From contig NZ_LKKK01000016.1 of NCBI RefSeq assembly GCF_001446935.1, positions 1 through 64,000 of the forward strand: DNA of 64,000 nt, given 5' to 3'. Source of the DNA: Pseudomonas sp. TTU2014-080ASC (GTDB lineage: Bacteria; Pseudomonadota; Gammaproteobacteria; Pseudomonadales; Pseudomonadaceae). The notes beneath the pieces are model-generated. The model did not search any database. It saw only the letters and a list, made by a program, of their open reading frames with translations, and was not told where the DNA came from. Shown here piece by piece: positions 33,462 through 42,493 of the stretch. The first letter of the stretch is position 1; each line of letters opens with the position of its first letter. The position numbers and the translations under genes were made by a program.

Positions 33462-34258
33462 TAGAAATCTCCAAACATCAAAGCTGTCAGAATAAAGTCG
33501 AGCCCAAGTACGGCAAGCGAGGCATAGACCACTGTTTTAGTGGTGGCACGACTAATCCCTTCCGAGGTTGGCTCGCAATCGTACCCCTGATACACAGCAA
33601 TCCAAGTCACGACAAAGGCAAAGACAATGCTTTTAGTCACACCATTGAGCACGTCTTCACGAAATGAAACACTGGCCTGCATGTTGGCCCAGTAAGACCC
33701 CTCATAGACGCCCAGCCAGTCCACCGCGACCATGGCGCCCCCCCAAATACCTACCACGCAGAAGATCACGGCCAGCAGTGGCATCGAGATAAATCCGGCC
33801 CATAGGCGCGGTGCCACGATGTATTTCAGCGGATCAACACCAATCATCGAGAGGCTGGATAGCTGTTCAGTGGATTTCATATTGCCTATTTCGGCCGTCA
33901 GAGCAGACCCAGCACGCCCAGCGAACAGCAAAGCGGTAACAACTGGCCCAAGCTCACGCAACAGCGTCAGTGCCACCATCTGTCCGACCGCCTGCTCAGA
34001 GCCGTAGCTGGAGAGGATGTTAAACCCCTGCAAAGCCAGCACCATCCCAATGAACACACCTGAGACGACAATAATAGGTAATGACAGCACACCGACTGAG
34101 TGCAGCTGCTTCACCAGCAGCTGAAAACCATTACCAGCCTGGCTACGCCCAACCAGAGCATGCAGTAGAAAGAGCCCTGAGCGCCCCAGGGACATCACCA
34201 CATCAATTCCGGCACGGCCGAACAGGCGCACCCGTTCAAGCACGGAAACATTGCGCAT
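33461..34258 (-). CDS. mlaE: MlaE, permease subunit
   Basis: 265 residues, five to six membrane helices. The MlaE signature LTLLRELGPVVTALLFAGRAGSALTAEIGNM is present. It is the membrane part of the Mla ABC transporter. Overlaps mlaF by one base. Confidence 0.95.
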   Translation of the reverse strand: MRNVSVLERVRLFGRAGIDVVMSLGRSGLFLLHALVGRSQAGNGFQLLVKQLHSVGVLSLPIIVVSGVFIGMVLALQGFNILSSYGSEQAVGQMVALTLLRELGPVVTALLFAGRAGSALTAEIGNMKSTEQLSSLSMIGVDPLKYIVAPRLWAGFISMPLLAVIFCVVGIWGGAMVAVDWLGVYEGSYWANMQASVSFREDVLNGVTKSIVFAFVVTWIAVYQGYDCEPTSEGISRATTKTVVYASLAVLGLDFILTALMFGDF

Positions 34259-35067
34259 CAGCTCCCCCCCAGAAGATCGGCAGCGTAATCGGGTGCCGAG
34301 AAATGAAACGGCACCGGCCCATCAGGCAGGCCCTGCATGAATTGTCGAATCCGTGGGTTATCAGAATTCATCAGCTCGTCCGGAGTTCCCTGGCCCAGCA
34401 CCTGGGTGTTGCCGACTACATAGATGTAATCCGCGATACTCGCAGTTTCGGCCAGATCATGGGAGACCACGATACTGGTGATACCGAGTGCATCATTGAG
34501 AAGACGGATCAGGCGTACCAAAACACCCATTGCTATTGGGTCTTGCCCCACAAAGGGTTCGTCATACATCAGAATCTGCGGATCGAGCGCAATAGCACGC
34601 GCCAGAGCCACTCGGCGTTTCATCCCGCCTGACAACTCATCCGGGCGCAAATCGATCGCACCACGCAGCCCTACGGCCTGCAGCTTCATCAGTACGATGT
34701 CGCGGATCATCTCTTCAGGGAGCTTGGTATGAACCCGCAACGGGAAGGCGACATTCTCGAACACATCAAGATCGGTAAACAGCGCACCGCTCTGGAACAG
34801 CACGCCCATCTGCTTACGCACATCAAACAGCTCGCTTCGCGAAAGACTTGGGAGATTGACGCCATTAACCCAAACCTCGCCCTGGCTGGGCATCAGCTCA
34901 GCAGCGATCAGGCGTAGCAAAGTGGTCTTACCGCAACCAGAGGGCCCCATAATGCCCACAACCTTGCCGCGCGGAATATTGATGTCGATGTTCTTAAAAA
35001 TATCCCGTTCACCGCGCTTGAAACTCAGTTGTTTCAGTTCGACTACATACGGGGTCTCGGCGCTCAT
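34258..35067 (-). CDS. mlaF: MlaF, ATPase subunit
   Basis: 269 residues from the ATG at 35067, with AAGGAG five bases upstream. Walker A GPSGCGKTT, signature LSGGMKRRVALARA and Walker B ILMYDEP are present. First gene of mlaFEDCB, which keeps outer-membrane lipid asymmetry. Transcribed away from kdsD across a 241-base gap. Confidence 0.96.
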   Translation of the reverse strand: MSAETPYVVELKQLSFKRGERDIFKNIDINIPRGKVVGIMGPSGCGKTTLLRLIAAELMPSQGEVWVNGVNLPSLSRSELFDVRKQMGVLFQSGALFTDLDVFENVAFPLRVHTKLPEEMIRDIVLMKLQAVGLRGAIDLRPDELSGGMKRRVALARAIALDPQILMYDEPFVGQDPIAMGVLVRLIRLLNDALGITSIVVSHDLAETASIADYIYVVGNTQVLGQGTPDELMNSDNPRIRQFMQGLPDGPVPFHFSAPDYAADLLGGS

Positions 35068-35248
35068 TTGGACTCCTTGTTCAAGCTTGTCGTCAATGAC
35101 GCGCATTGAGGATAAAAGGACACGCCACGTTCAGCGCGACCCAAAACGACTGCAAACTATACCACCGAGGCCGGATCACCAACCAATTGAACTTGCTGCA
35201 TAGGTAATGAATCAATTGTGCACTGCTGTAACAGAGATGCGGAAATGC

Positions 35249-35276
35249 TGGGCAGTTGAGACATTCCCGTTATAAT
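35249..35276 (+). promoter_or_regulatory. Probable sigma-70 promoter of kdsD-kdsC-lptCAB
   Basis: A perfect -10 TATAAT (35271-35276) with a TGGGCA -35 (4 of 6) at 16-base spacing, 33 bases upstream of the kdsD ATG, in the divergent gap with mlaF. Confidence 0.65.
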
Positions 35277-35308
35277 CCTGAGTTTAGTCTGCACGTTTCA
35301 GAGATACG

Positions 35309-36283
35309 ATGAACCAGTCAACCGACCTGATCCAGTCCGCGCAACGCACCATCCGCCTTGAAATCGAGGCCATTCAGGATCTGTTGCAACGTATCAATGC
35401 TGATTTCGTTCGTGCCTGCCAGCTGCTTCTTAACTGCAAAGGCCGCGTGGTCGTGGTTGGCATGGGCAAATCCGGCCACATCGGCAACAAGATTGCCGCG
35501 ACACTGGCCAGCACCGGCACACCGTCATTCTTCGTACACCCAGCTGAAGCCAGTCACGGCGATATGGGCATGATCACCCGCGAAGACGTTGTCTTAGCCC
35601 TGTCTAACTCGGGCAGCACAGCTGAAATCGTGACACTACTGCCGCTGATCAAGCGCTTGGGCATTACCCTGATCAGCATGACCGGCAACCCCGACTCACC
35701 ACTGGCCCAAGCTGCCGAAGTCAACCTTGATGCCCGCGTCGCGCAGGAGGCCTGCCCACTGAATCTGGCCCCCACCTCCTCCACCACTGTGTCTCTGGTA
35801 CTGGGCGACGCCTTGGCCATTGCCCTGCTTGAAGCACGTGGCTTTACTGCTGAAGACTTCGCCTTCTCCCATCCGGGCGGAGCCTTGGGTCGCCGTTTGC
35901 TGCTCAAAGTCGAGAATGTCATGCACCACGGCGATGATCTGCCCAACGTCAAACGTGGCACCTCACTGCGCGATGCCCTGCTCGAAATGACCCACAAAGG
36001 TCTGGGGATGACGGTTGTGACCGAATCAGACGGCACATTGGCCGGAATTTTCACTGACGGCGACCTGCGCCGGACCTTGGACCGCAATGTAGACGTGCGC
36101 CTGGCGACTATCGACGAGGTCATGACCGTCGGCGGCAAGACCGCCCGCCCGGAAATGCTCGCAGCTGAAGCCCTGAAAATCATGGAAGAGAACAAAATCA
36201 GTTCTCTGGTCGTGATCAACCCGAACAATCAGCCAATTGGCGCCTTCAACCTTGGCGATCTGCTGCGCGCAGGAGTTATGTAA
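35309..36283 (+). CDS. kdsD: D-arabinose-5-phosphate isomerase
   Basis: 324 residues: an N-terminal SIS sugar isomerase domain (GMGKSGHIGNKIAATLASTGTPSFFVHPAEASHGDMG) and two C-terminal CBS domains. It turns ribulose 5-phosphate into arabinose 5-phosphate, the start of Kdo synthesis for LPS. Its TAA stop overlaps the kdsC ATG (TAATG). Confidence 0.95.
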   Translation: MNQSTDLIQSAQRTIRLEIEAIQDLLQRINADFVRACQLLLNCKGRVVVVGMGKSGHIGNKIAATLASTGTPSFFVHPAEASHGDMGMITREDVVLALSNSGSTAEIVTLLPLIKRLGITLISMTGNPDSPLAQAAEVNLDARVAQEACPLNLAPTSSTTVSLVLGDALAIALLEARGFTAEDFAFSHPGGALGRRLLLKVENVMHHGDDLPNVKRGTSLRDALLEMTHKGLGMTVVTESDGTLAGIFTDGDLRRTLDRNVDVRLATIDEVMTVGGKTARPEMLAAEALKIMEENKISSLVVINPNNQPIGAFNLGDLLRAGVM

Positions 36284-36807
36284 TGAATCACGACCTTCTG
36301 CAGCGCGGAAAAAACATCAAGCTCGCCGTGTTTGATGTCGATGGCGTACTGACTGATGGAAAGCTTTATTTCCTGGTGGATGGCAGTGAGTTCAAAACCT
36401 TTAACACCCTGGACGGCCACGGCATCAAGATGCTAATCAACTCAGGTGTGCGCACCGCCATCATCACTGGCCGTACTACTCCGGTCGTTGAGCGACGCGC
36501 GAAGAACCTAGGCATTCAGCACCTCTATCAAGGCCGTGAAGATAAGCTGGTGGTACTGGATGAACTACTGAGTGAACTCGGATTAGACTACGACCAGGTC
36601 GCCTACCTGGGCGATGACCTGCCAGACCTGCCAGTAATCCGCCGCGTAGGCCTCGGCATGGCAGTTGCCAATGCAGACGGATTTGTCCGCCAGCATGCAC
36701 ATGGCACCACCCAAGCCCGTGGCGGAGAAGGTGCAGCCCGGGAGTTCTGCGAATTGATTATGAAAGCCCAAGGAACATTGGAAGCGGCACAGTCCGCTTA
36801 TCTATAG
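36283..36807 (+). CDS. kdsC: Kdo-8-phosphate phosphatase
   Basis: 174 residues, HAD family. The nucleophile motif is DVDGVLTDG; the Mg site GDDLPDLPV and the lysine in GREDKLVVLDELL are present. It removes phosphate from Kdo-8-P. It overlaps kdsD by one base and precedes lptC by 7 bases. Confidence 0.95.
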   Translation: MNHDLLQRGKNIKLAVFDVDGVLTDGKLYFLVDGSEFKTFNTLDGHGIKMLINSGVRTAIITGRTTPVVERRAKNLGIQHLYQGREDKLVVLDELLSELGLDYDQVAYLGDDLPDLPVIRRVGLGMAVANADGFVRQHAHGTTQARGGEGAAREFCELIMKAQGTLEAAQSAYL

Positions 36808-36814
36808 GTCTTCC

Positions 36815-37381
36815 ATGCAAAACAAAGCCGTAAACTACGCCATATTGGTAATTGCTGTGCTGCTGGTGGGCGCGTTTGGCTACTGGAAAAGCCCCGGCAA
36901 GAACACCGACCCGGCCGTGGCAGGTACTGCTGAGCAAACCATTGATTTTTATGCCACCAATACCTACACCATTGAATTTCAGGAAGATGGCACGCTCAAC
37001 TATGAGCTGACGGCAGATAAAGTTGAGCACATCAAGGCCACCGACATCACCTTGGTAAGCAACCCATACATGGAGCTTTACCAAGGTAAGGAACTGCCTT
37101 GGAAGATCCGCAGCCTACGCAGTGAAGTGTCACCTGGCGGCAAGGAAATCGAGCTGATCGACAATGTTCACGTCGAACGCATCGACGCTAAAAATCGCCC
37201 AACCACCCTCACCACCACGAGGCTGACTGTCTTCCCCGAGAAGGAATTTGCGCAGACTGCGCAAGCCGTTAAAATCGACACAGCCAACGGGGTGACAACG
37301 GCTGTTGGAATGAAAGCGTACTTGAATGACGGCCGGATGCTCCTGCTGTCCAATGTAAGAGGTCAGCATGAGGCTCGTTAA
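36815..37381 (+). CDS. lptC: LptC, LPS transport bridge protein
   Basis: 188 residues: an N-terminal membrane helix (YAILVIAVLLVGAFGYW) and a periplasmic beta-jellyroll (YTIEFQEDGTLNYELTADKVEHI). It hands LPS from the LptB2FG complex to LptA. Its end overlaps the lptA start by 14 bases. Confidence 0.93.
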   Translation: MQNKAVNYAILVIAVLLVGAFGYWKSPGKNTDPAVAGTAEQTIDFYATNTYTIEFQEDGTLNYELTADKVEHIKATDITLVSNPYMELYQGKELPWKIRSLRSEVSPGGKEIELIDNVHVERIDAKNRPTTLTTTRLTVFPEKEFAQTAQAVKIDTANGVTTAVGMKAYLNDGRMLLLSNVRGQHEAR

Positions 37382-37910
37382 CACCCTCCCCATTCTTTTC
37401 AGCCTCAGTGCCGCTCTGACTTGCATGACGGCACTGGCTCTTCCGACGGATCGCGATCAAGAGATCCGCGTCCAGGCTAACAGCGCAGAACTGGATGACA
37501 AAAAAGGCGTTGCCGTATATCGCGGGGATGTAATCATTACCCAAGGTTCCATGAAGGTAACTGGCGACACCGTAACTGCGACCCAGAATGCCCAGGGTGA
37601 ATTCGACGTATTCACCTCCGTAGGCCGCCCAGCGTATTTCGAACAGAAGCCAGCGGCTGATAAAGAGGTCGTCAAGGCTTACGGGCTGACTATTCAGTAT
37701 TTCATGTCTAACGACAGGGTCATTTTGATTGACCAAGCTAAAGTAATTCAGGAAGGCAACACCTTCGAAGGCGAGAAAATCGTTTACGACACCCAACGTC
37801 AGATTGTTAACGCTGGCCGTGCCACTGGTACCAACGTCAGTTCGCCACGCCCACGGATCGACATGATCATCCAGCCGAAAAAAAATAAATCCGGACAGCA
37901 GGGCCAGTAA
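37368..37910 (+). CDS. lptA: LptA, periplasmic LPS bridge
   Basis: 180 residues with a signal peptide (cleavage near LALP). The OstA-type jellyroll segments VQANSAELDDKKGVAVYRGDVIITQGSMKVTGD and KIVYDTQRQIVNAGRAT are present. It polymerises into the periplasmic bridge for LPS. Confidence 0.94.
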   Translation: MRLVNTLPILFSLSAALTCMTALALPTDRDQEIRVQANSAELDDKKGVAVYRGDVIITQGSMKVTGDTVTATQNAQGEFDVFTSVGRPAYFEQKPAADKEVVKAYGLTIQYFMSNDRVILIDQAKVIQEGNTFEGEKIVYDTQRQIVNAGRATGTNVSSPRPRIDMIIQPKKNKSGQQGQ

Positions 37911-37912
37911 TA

Positions 37913-38638
37913 ATGGCGACTTTGAAAGCCCAACACCTAGCTAAAAGCTACAAAGGTCGCCAGGTAGTACGCGATGTCAGCCTGAATATCGACAGTGGCC
38001 AGATCGTTGGCCTGCTGGGCCCTAACGGTGCGGGCAAGACAACCTGCTTCTACATGATTGTCGGCTTGGTTCAAGCGGATCAGGGTCGCGTTATGATTGA
38101 CGATCTGGACGTCAGCTTTGAGCCGATGCACGGCCGAGCCCGTGCGGGTATTGGCTATCTACCGCAGGAAGCCTCCATTTTCCGCAAGCTGACGGTGTCC
38201 GATAACATCATGGCCATTCTGGAAACCCGCAAGGACCTGAATGCAGCCGGTCGTAGGGATGCACTGGAAGCTCTGCTACAGGAGTTCCACATTACCCATA
38301 TCCGCGACAACCTGGGCATGAGCCTCTCAGGCGGTGAACGTCGCCGAGTGGAAATCGCCCGTGCCTTGGCCACCAACCCGAAATTTATCCTCCTGGACGA
38401 ACCTTTTGCAGGTGTTGACCCGATTTCGGTTGGTGACATCAAACAGATCATCCACCACCTCAAATCCAAGGGCATCGGTGTTCTGATCACTGATCACAAC
38501 GTGCGTGAAACTTTGGACATCTGCGAAACCGCGTACATCGTCAGCGACGGTCAGCTGATCGCCGAAGGCGACGCCGAAGCCATTCTGGCCAACCAGACTG
38601 TTAAAGAAGTCTATCTGGGCCACGAGTTCCGCCTCTGA
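37913..38638 (+). CDS. lptB: LptB, ATPase of the LPS transporter
   Basis: 241 residues. Walker A GPNGAGKTT, signature LSGGERRRVEIARAL and Walker B ILLDEPFAGVDP are present. It powers LPS extraction from the inner membrane with LptFG, which are encoded elsewhere in Pseudomonas. Confidence 0.97.
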   Translation: MATLKAQHLAKSYKGRQVVRDVSLNIDSGQIVGLLGPNGAGKTTCFYMIVGLVQADQGRVMIDDLDVSFEPMHGRARAGIGYLPQEASIFRKLTVSDNIMAILETRKDLNAAGRRDALEALLQEFHITHIRDNLGMSLSGGERRRVEIARALATNPKFILLDEPFAGVDPISVGDIKQIIHHLKSKGIGVLITDHNVRETLDICETAYIVSDGQLIAEGDAEAILANQTVKEVYLGHEFRL

Positions 38639-38652
38639 CACCGGCCTTTTAC

Positions 38653-38678
38653 TGACCAGCCCCTTCCAGTGCTGGTCA
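38653..38678 (+). repeat. Inverted repeat between lptB and rpoN
   Basis: Perfect 8-bp arms TGACCAGC / GCTGGTCA with a 10-base loop, 14 bases after lptB and before two TATAAT hexamers (38686-38691 and 38698-38703). No T run, so it is probably a 3'-end hairpin or an operator in the rpoN promoter rather than a full terminator. Confidence 0.5.
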
Positions 38679-38777
38679 AACGCCTTATAATCGGGCATAT
38701 AATTTGCTTCCATAGTGGCACCGCTAAGGTGCTCTTCAATATGGATAGCACACAGACGCCGGTAAATAAGGTCTGCA

Positions 38778-40292
38778 ATGAAACCATCGCTAGTCCTGAA
38801 GATGGGCCAGCAGCTGACGATGACGCCGCAGCTGCAGCAAGCCATCCGCCTCTTACAACTGTCTACCCTTGACCTCCAGCAGGAGATTCAAGAGGCCCTG
38901 GAATCCAATCCGATGCTCGAGCGCCAGGAAGATGGCGACGACTTCGATACCTCGGATCCCATGGCCGATGGTGCAGAAAGCGCATCCCCCAATGAGCAGC
39001 AGGAAGCAGCCCACCAAGAATCCAGTTATCAAGAGCCATCCCAGAGCATTGATAACCTGGAGGATGGGGAGTGGAATGAACGCATCCCCAACGAATTACC
39101 CGTCGACACTGCCTGGGAAGACATTTACCAAACCAGCGCCAGCAGCCTGCCAAGTAGCGCAAGCGACGATGATGAGTGGGACTTCACCACCCGCACCTCC
39201 TCAGGAGAGAGCCTGCAAAGTCACCTGCTTTGGCAGCTTAACCTAGCCCCGATGTCCGACACCGATCGCCTGATTGCCGTCACTCTGATTGACTGCATCA
39301 ACGATCAGGGCTACCTCGAGGAATCCCTCGAAGAGGTGCTGGAATCCTTCGACCCAGAGCTGGATATTGAGCTGGACGAGATCGAAGCCGTTCTGCATCG
39401 CATCCAGCAGTTTGAGCCTGCCGGTATCGGTGCCCGAGACCTGAGCGAATGCCTGCTGCTGCAACTGCGCCAGCTGCCGGCCAAAACAGCTTGGCTGGAA
39501 GAAGCTAAGCGACTGGTCACTGACTATCTCGACCTGCTCGGAAGCCGTGACTACAACCAGCTGATGCGACGCATGAAGCTCAAAGAAGATGAGCTACGCT
39601 TGGTGATCGAGCTGATACAAAGCCTGAACCCGCGCCCTGGCTCACAGATTGAATCGAGCGAGCCGGAATACATTGTCCCGGACGTGATCGTGCGCAAGCA
39701 CAACGAGCGCTGGCTGGTAGAACTGAACCAAGACGCCATGCCGCGCCTGCGCGTCAACCCGCAATACGCTGGTTTTGTTAAACGCGCCGACTCCAGTGCT
39801 GACAACACCTTCATGCGCAACCAGCTGCAGGAAGCACGTTGGTTCATTAAGAGCCTACAAAGCCGCAATGAAACATTGATGAAGGTGGCCACGCAGATTG
39901 TCGAACACCAGCGAGGTTTCCTCGACTATGGCGACGAGGCTATGAAACCACTGGTTCTGCATGACATTGCAGAGGCCGTCGGTATGCACGAATCGACCAT
40001 CTCCCGGGTCACGACCCAGAAATACATGCACACCCCGCGCGGTATCTACGAGCTGAAGTACTTCTTCTCCAGCCATGTCAGCACATCCGAGGGTGGCGAA
40101 TGCTCGTCTACCGCCATTCGGGCGATCATCAAGAAGCTAGTGGCAGCCGAGAACGCTAAGAAGCCATTGAGTGACAGCAAGATCGCTGGTCTACTGGAGG
40201 AGCAAGGAATTCAGGTAGCACGCCGGACGGTTGCCAAGTACCGCGAATCGCTTGGCATCGCACCCTCCAGCGAACGCAAGCGGCTGGTTTGA
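38778..40292 (+). CDS. rpoN: RNA polymerase sigma-54 factor
   Basis: 504 residues. The N-terminal Gln/Leu-rich activator region I (LKMGQQLTMTPQLQQAIRLLQLSTLDLQQEI), an acidic region II with runs of D/E/S, the core-binding and DNA-binding helices, and the C-terminal RpoN box ARRTVAKYRESLGI are all present. It directs transcription at -24/-12 promoters under enhancer proteins. The acidic spacer region (about 55-130) is long, as in Pseudomonas. Confidence 0.97.
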   Translation: MKPSLVLKMGQQLTMTPQLQQAIRLLQLSTLDLQQEIQEALESNPMLERQEDGDDFDTSDPMADGAESASPNEQQEAAHQESSYQEPSQSIDNLEDGEWNERIPNELPVDTAWEDIYQTSASSLPSSASDDDEWDFTTRTSSGESLQSHLLWQLNLAPMSDTDRLIAVTLIDCINDQGYLEESLEEVLESFDPELDIELDEIEAVLHRIQQFEPAGIGARDLSECLLLQLRQLPAKTAWLEEAKRLVTDYLDLLGSRDYNQLMRRMKLKEDELRLVIELIQSLNPRPGSQIESSEPEYIVPDVIVRKHNERWLVELNQDAMPRLRVNPQYAGFVKRADSSADNTFMRNQLQEARWFIKSLQSRNETLMKVATQIVEHQRGFLDYGDEAMKPLVLHDIAEAVGMHESTISRVTTQKYMHTPRGIYELKYFFSSHVSTSEGGECSSTAIRAIIKKLVAAENAKKPLSDSKIAGLLEEQGIQVARRTVAKYRESLGIAPSSERKRLV

Positions 40293-40432
40293 TTCACACT
40301 CCGTGGGGATGATGCAGAACACTATTTAACAAATATCAGGCTTCAAGCCTTGCTAAATCGGCCATACTCAACCGTAGCAATTGCAAGCCTGTCAGACTCA
40401 GACATTTAGTGACTTCAGCACAGTGTTTCGCT

Positions 40433-40452
40433 GGCAGGCTCTCCAGCCTGCC
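40433..40452 (+). repeat. Hairpin in the hpf promoter region
   Basis: Perfect 8-bp arms GGCAGGCT / AGCCTGCC with a 4-base loop, directly followed by TACAAT (a good -10 box, 40453-40458). The gap from rpoN to hpf is 189 bases. It might end rpoN transcripts or mask a promoter for hpf-ptsN-rapZ-ptsO. Confidence 0.5.
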
Positions 40453-40481
40453 TACAATCACGGCAATAAGGAGAAAGTGGT

Positions 40482-40790
40482 ATGCAAGTCAACATCAGTG
40501 GGCATCAGCTGGTTGTGACCGACGCTTTACGCACTTACATCACCGAGAAACTCGGCCGATTAGAGCGCCACTTCGACAAGATCACCAATGTTCAGGTCAT
40601 CTTGGAAGTCGAAAAACTGAAACAAAAAATTGAAGCCACCCTGCACATTGCAGGGGGCGAGGTGGTCGCCAATGCCGAACATGAGGACATGTACGCGGCC
40701 ATTGATTTGCTGACCGATAAACTCGATCGACAACTCATTAAATACAAGGAAAAGCAGCTCGACCGTCAGCAAGGCGTCACGGCCCGCTGA
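40482..40790 (+). CDS. hpf: Ribosome hibernation-promoting factor, short form
   Basis: 102 residues, one S30EA domain (MQVNISGHQLVVTDALRTYITEKLGRLERHFDKI). The short form helps form 100S ribosome dimers with RMF. AAGGAG precedes the ATG. First gene of the rpoN-linked unit with ptsN, rapZ and ptsO. Confidence 0.95.
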   Translation: MQVNISGHQLVVTDALRTYITEKLGRLERHFDKITNVQVILEVEKLKQKIEATLHIAGGEVVANAEHEDMYAAIDLLTDKLDRQLIKYKEKQLDRQQGVTAR

Positions 40791-40805
40791 GATCGACTTA
40801 CTCCT

Positions 40806-41279
40806 ATGATCCAACTTGAATCCATCCTGACCCCCGGCCGTTCCCTGGTGAACGTGCCGGGAGGCAGCAAAAAGCGTGTCCTCGAACAGATCGCCAATCT
40901 GGTTGCCCGGGACTTACCCGATATCGACGGCCAGGATATCTACGAAAGCCTGATCGCCCGGGAAAAACTCGGCTCCACAGGCTTCGGCAACGGCATCGCC
41001 ATTCCTCATTGCCGACTGGCAGGCTGCACCTCCCCGATCAGTGCGCTGCTGCGGTTAGATGCGGCAGTGGACTTTGACTCGATTGACGGTGCGCCAGTCG
41101 ACTTGCTTTTCGTCTTGCTGGTTCCGGAAGCGGCAACAGACGCTCACCTTGAGCTACTGCGCCAGATTGCCAGCATGCTGGACCGCAGCGACGTGCGCTC
41201 AAACCTGCGCCATGCTGGCTCCAGTGAAGCGCTCTATCAGGCAGTAGTCGACGCCCAGAGCCTGATCAACAAGGGTTAA
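40806..41279 (+). CDS. ptsN: PTS IIA-like nitrogen regulatory protein
   Basis: 157 residues. The phosphorylated His is in GNGIAIPHCRL. EIIA-Ntr receives phosphate from NPr (ptsO, also in this unit) and regulates K+ transport and sigma-54-linked processes. No transport domains are attached, as expected. Confidence 0.95.
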   Translation: MIQLESILTPGRSLVNVPGGSKKRVLEQIANLVARDLPDIDGQDIYESLIAREKLGSTGFGNGIAIPHCRLAGCTSPISALLRLDAAVDFDSIDGAPVDLLFVLLVPEAATDAHLELLRQIASMLDRSDVRSNLRHAGSSEALYQAVVDAQSLINKG

Positions 41280-41281
41280 GC

Positions 41282-42139
41282 ATGCGCCTGATCATCGTCA
41301 GCGGCCGTTCCGGGTCGGGAAAAAGTACAGCCCTCGATGCCCTCGAGGACAACGGCTTTTATTGCATCGACAACCTGCCGGCAGGCCTTTTGCCTGATCT
41401 CGGTGAGCTGGCAATGATGCATACCGAACTGCTGCATCCGCTGGTCGCTGTGTCGATTGATGCGCGCAACCTGCCCAGCCACCTGCAACGCTTCCCGGAA
41501 CTGCTCGAAGAGGTGCGAGCGCGGCATATCAACTGCGATGTGATTTATCTTGACGCCGACGATGAGACGCTGCTCAAGCGCTTCTCGGAAACCCGCCGCC
41601 GTCACCCGCTAACCAGTGACACCCGCTCCCTGGCCGAAGCCATCCGCGATGAAACCCAGTTACTCAGCCCGATCATTGATCTGGCCGACCTGACCATCGA
41701 TACCACACACCTGAACCTGTATCAGCTGCGTGATACGCTCAAACTTCGCCTGCTAAACAAACCAGAACCTGGCACTGCATTCCTGTTTGAATCCTTTGGT
41801 TTCAAGCGCGGGATGCCGGTGGATGCTGATGTGGTGTTCGATGTGCGTTGCCTGCCAAACCCATACTGGAAGCCCGATTTACGGGAGTTTTCTGGCTTGG
41901 ATCAGCCGGTGATTGAGTATCTGGATGCTCAGGTCGATGTCGAAGAGATGTACCAGGACATTTTCAGCTACCTGAACAAGTGGCTGCCCCGCTTTGCAGC
42001 CAGCAATCGCGCCTATGTCACCATAGCCATCGGCTGCACAGGCGGCCATCACCGTTCGGTCTACCTGGCCAACCGCCTGGGTGAAGCCCTGAAACCGATT
42101 CTTAAAAACGTCCAGATCCGCCACCGGGATCTCTCATAA
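41282..42139 (+). CDS. rapZ: RapZ, RNase adaptor ATPase
   Basis: 285 residues. Walker A GRSGSGKST at the N-terminus and the conserved C-terminal IGCTGGHHRSVYLANRLGE are present. In enterobacteria RapZ directs RNase E to GlmZ sRNA; its Pseudomonas targets are less clear. It lies 2 bases after ptsN. Confidence 0.95.
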   Translation: MRLIIVSGRSGSGKSTALDALEDNGFYCIDNLPAGLLPDLGELAMMHTELLHPLVAVSIDARNLPSHLQRFPELLEEVRARHINCDVIYLDADDETLLKRFSETRRRHPLTSDTRSLAEAIRDETQLLSPIIDLADLTIDTTHLNLYQLRDTLKLRLLNKPEPGTAFLFESFGFKRGMPVDADVVFDVRCLPNPYWKPDLREFSGLDQPVIEYLDAQVDVEEMYQDIFSYLNKWLPRFAASNRAYVTIAIGCTGGHHRSVYLANRLGEALKPILKNVQIRHRDLS

Positions 42140-42151
42140 GGAATTGCCGCG

Positions 42152-42424
42152 ATGCCATCCTGCGAAATCACCATCATCAACAAGCTCGGCCTGCATGCTC
42201 GCGCGGCTGCCAAGTTTGTCGGCGTTGCAGGACGCTTCCCGTGCCAGGTCAAGGTTGGCCGCACACCGGAAAGCCTTGTCGACGGAAAAAGCATCATGGG
42301 TGTAATGATGTTGGCAGCTGGTAAAGGCACCACGCTGCACTTGCAGACAGAAGGGGCACAGGAGCGAGAGGCGCTTCAGGCGATCTGCGAGCTGGTTAAT
42401 AACTACTTTGATGAAGGCGAATAA
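42152..42424 (+). CDS. ptsO: NPr, nitrogen-type HPr phosphocarrier
   Basis: 90 residues. The active His is in LGLHARAAAKFV and the second site KSIMGVMMLAAGKG is present. It passes phosphate from PtsP to PtsN. It ends the unit at a strong terminator. Confidence 0.95.
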   Translation: MPSCEITIINKLGLHARAAAKFVGVAGRFPCQVKVGRTPESLVDGKSIMGVMMLAAGKGTTLHLQTEGAQEREALQAICELVNNYFDEGE

Positions 42425-42442
42425 GTCGCGCCACCGCTCACT

Positions 42443-42482
42443 AAAAAGGGGCTGATTACTCGCGTAGTCAGCCCCTTTTTTC
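42443..42482. terminator. Bidirectional terminator between ptsO and pmbA
   Basis: Stem AAAAAGGGGCTGA / TCAGCCCCTTTTT (42443-42455 and 42468-42480) with a 12-base loop, followed by T on plus and on minus. It serves the convergent ptsO and pmbA genes. Confidence 0.9.
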
Positions 42483-42493
42483 TTTCACATTGC

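Noticed and set aside
38715..38732. TGGCAC...GTGC upstream of rpoN as a sigma-54 promoter
   Set aside because: GG and GC are 12 bases apart rather than 10, and the TTGC part is missing.
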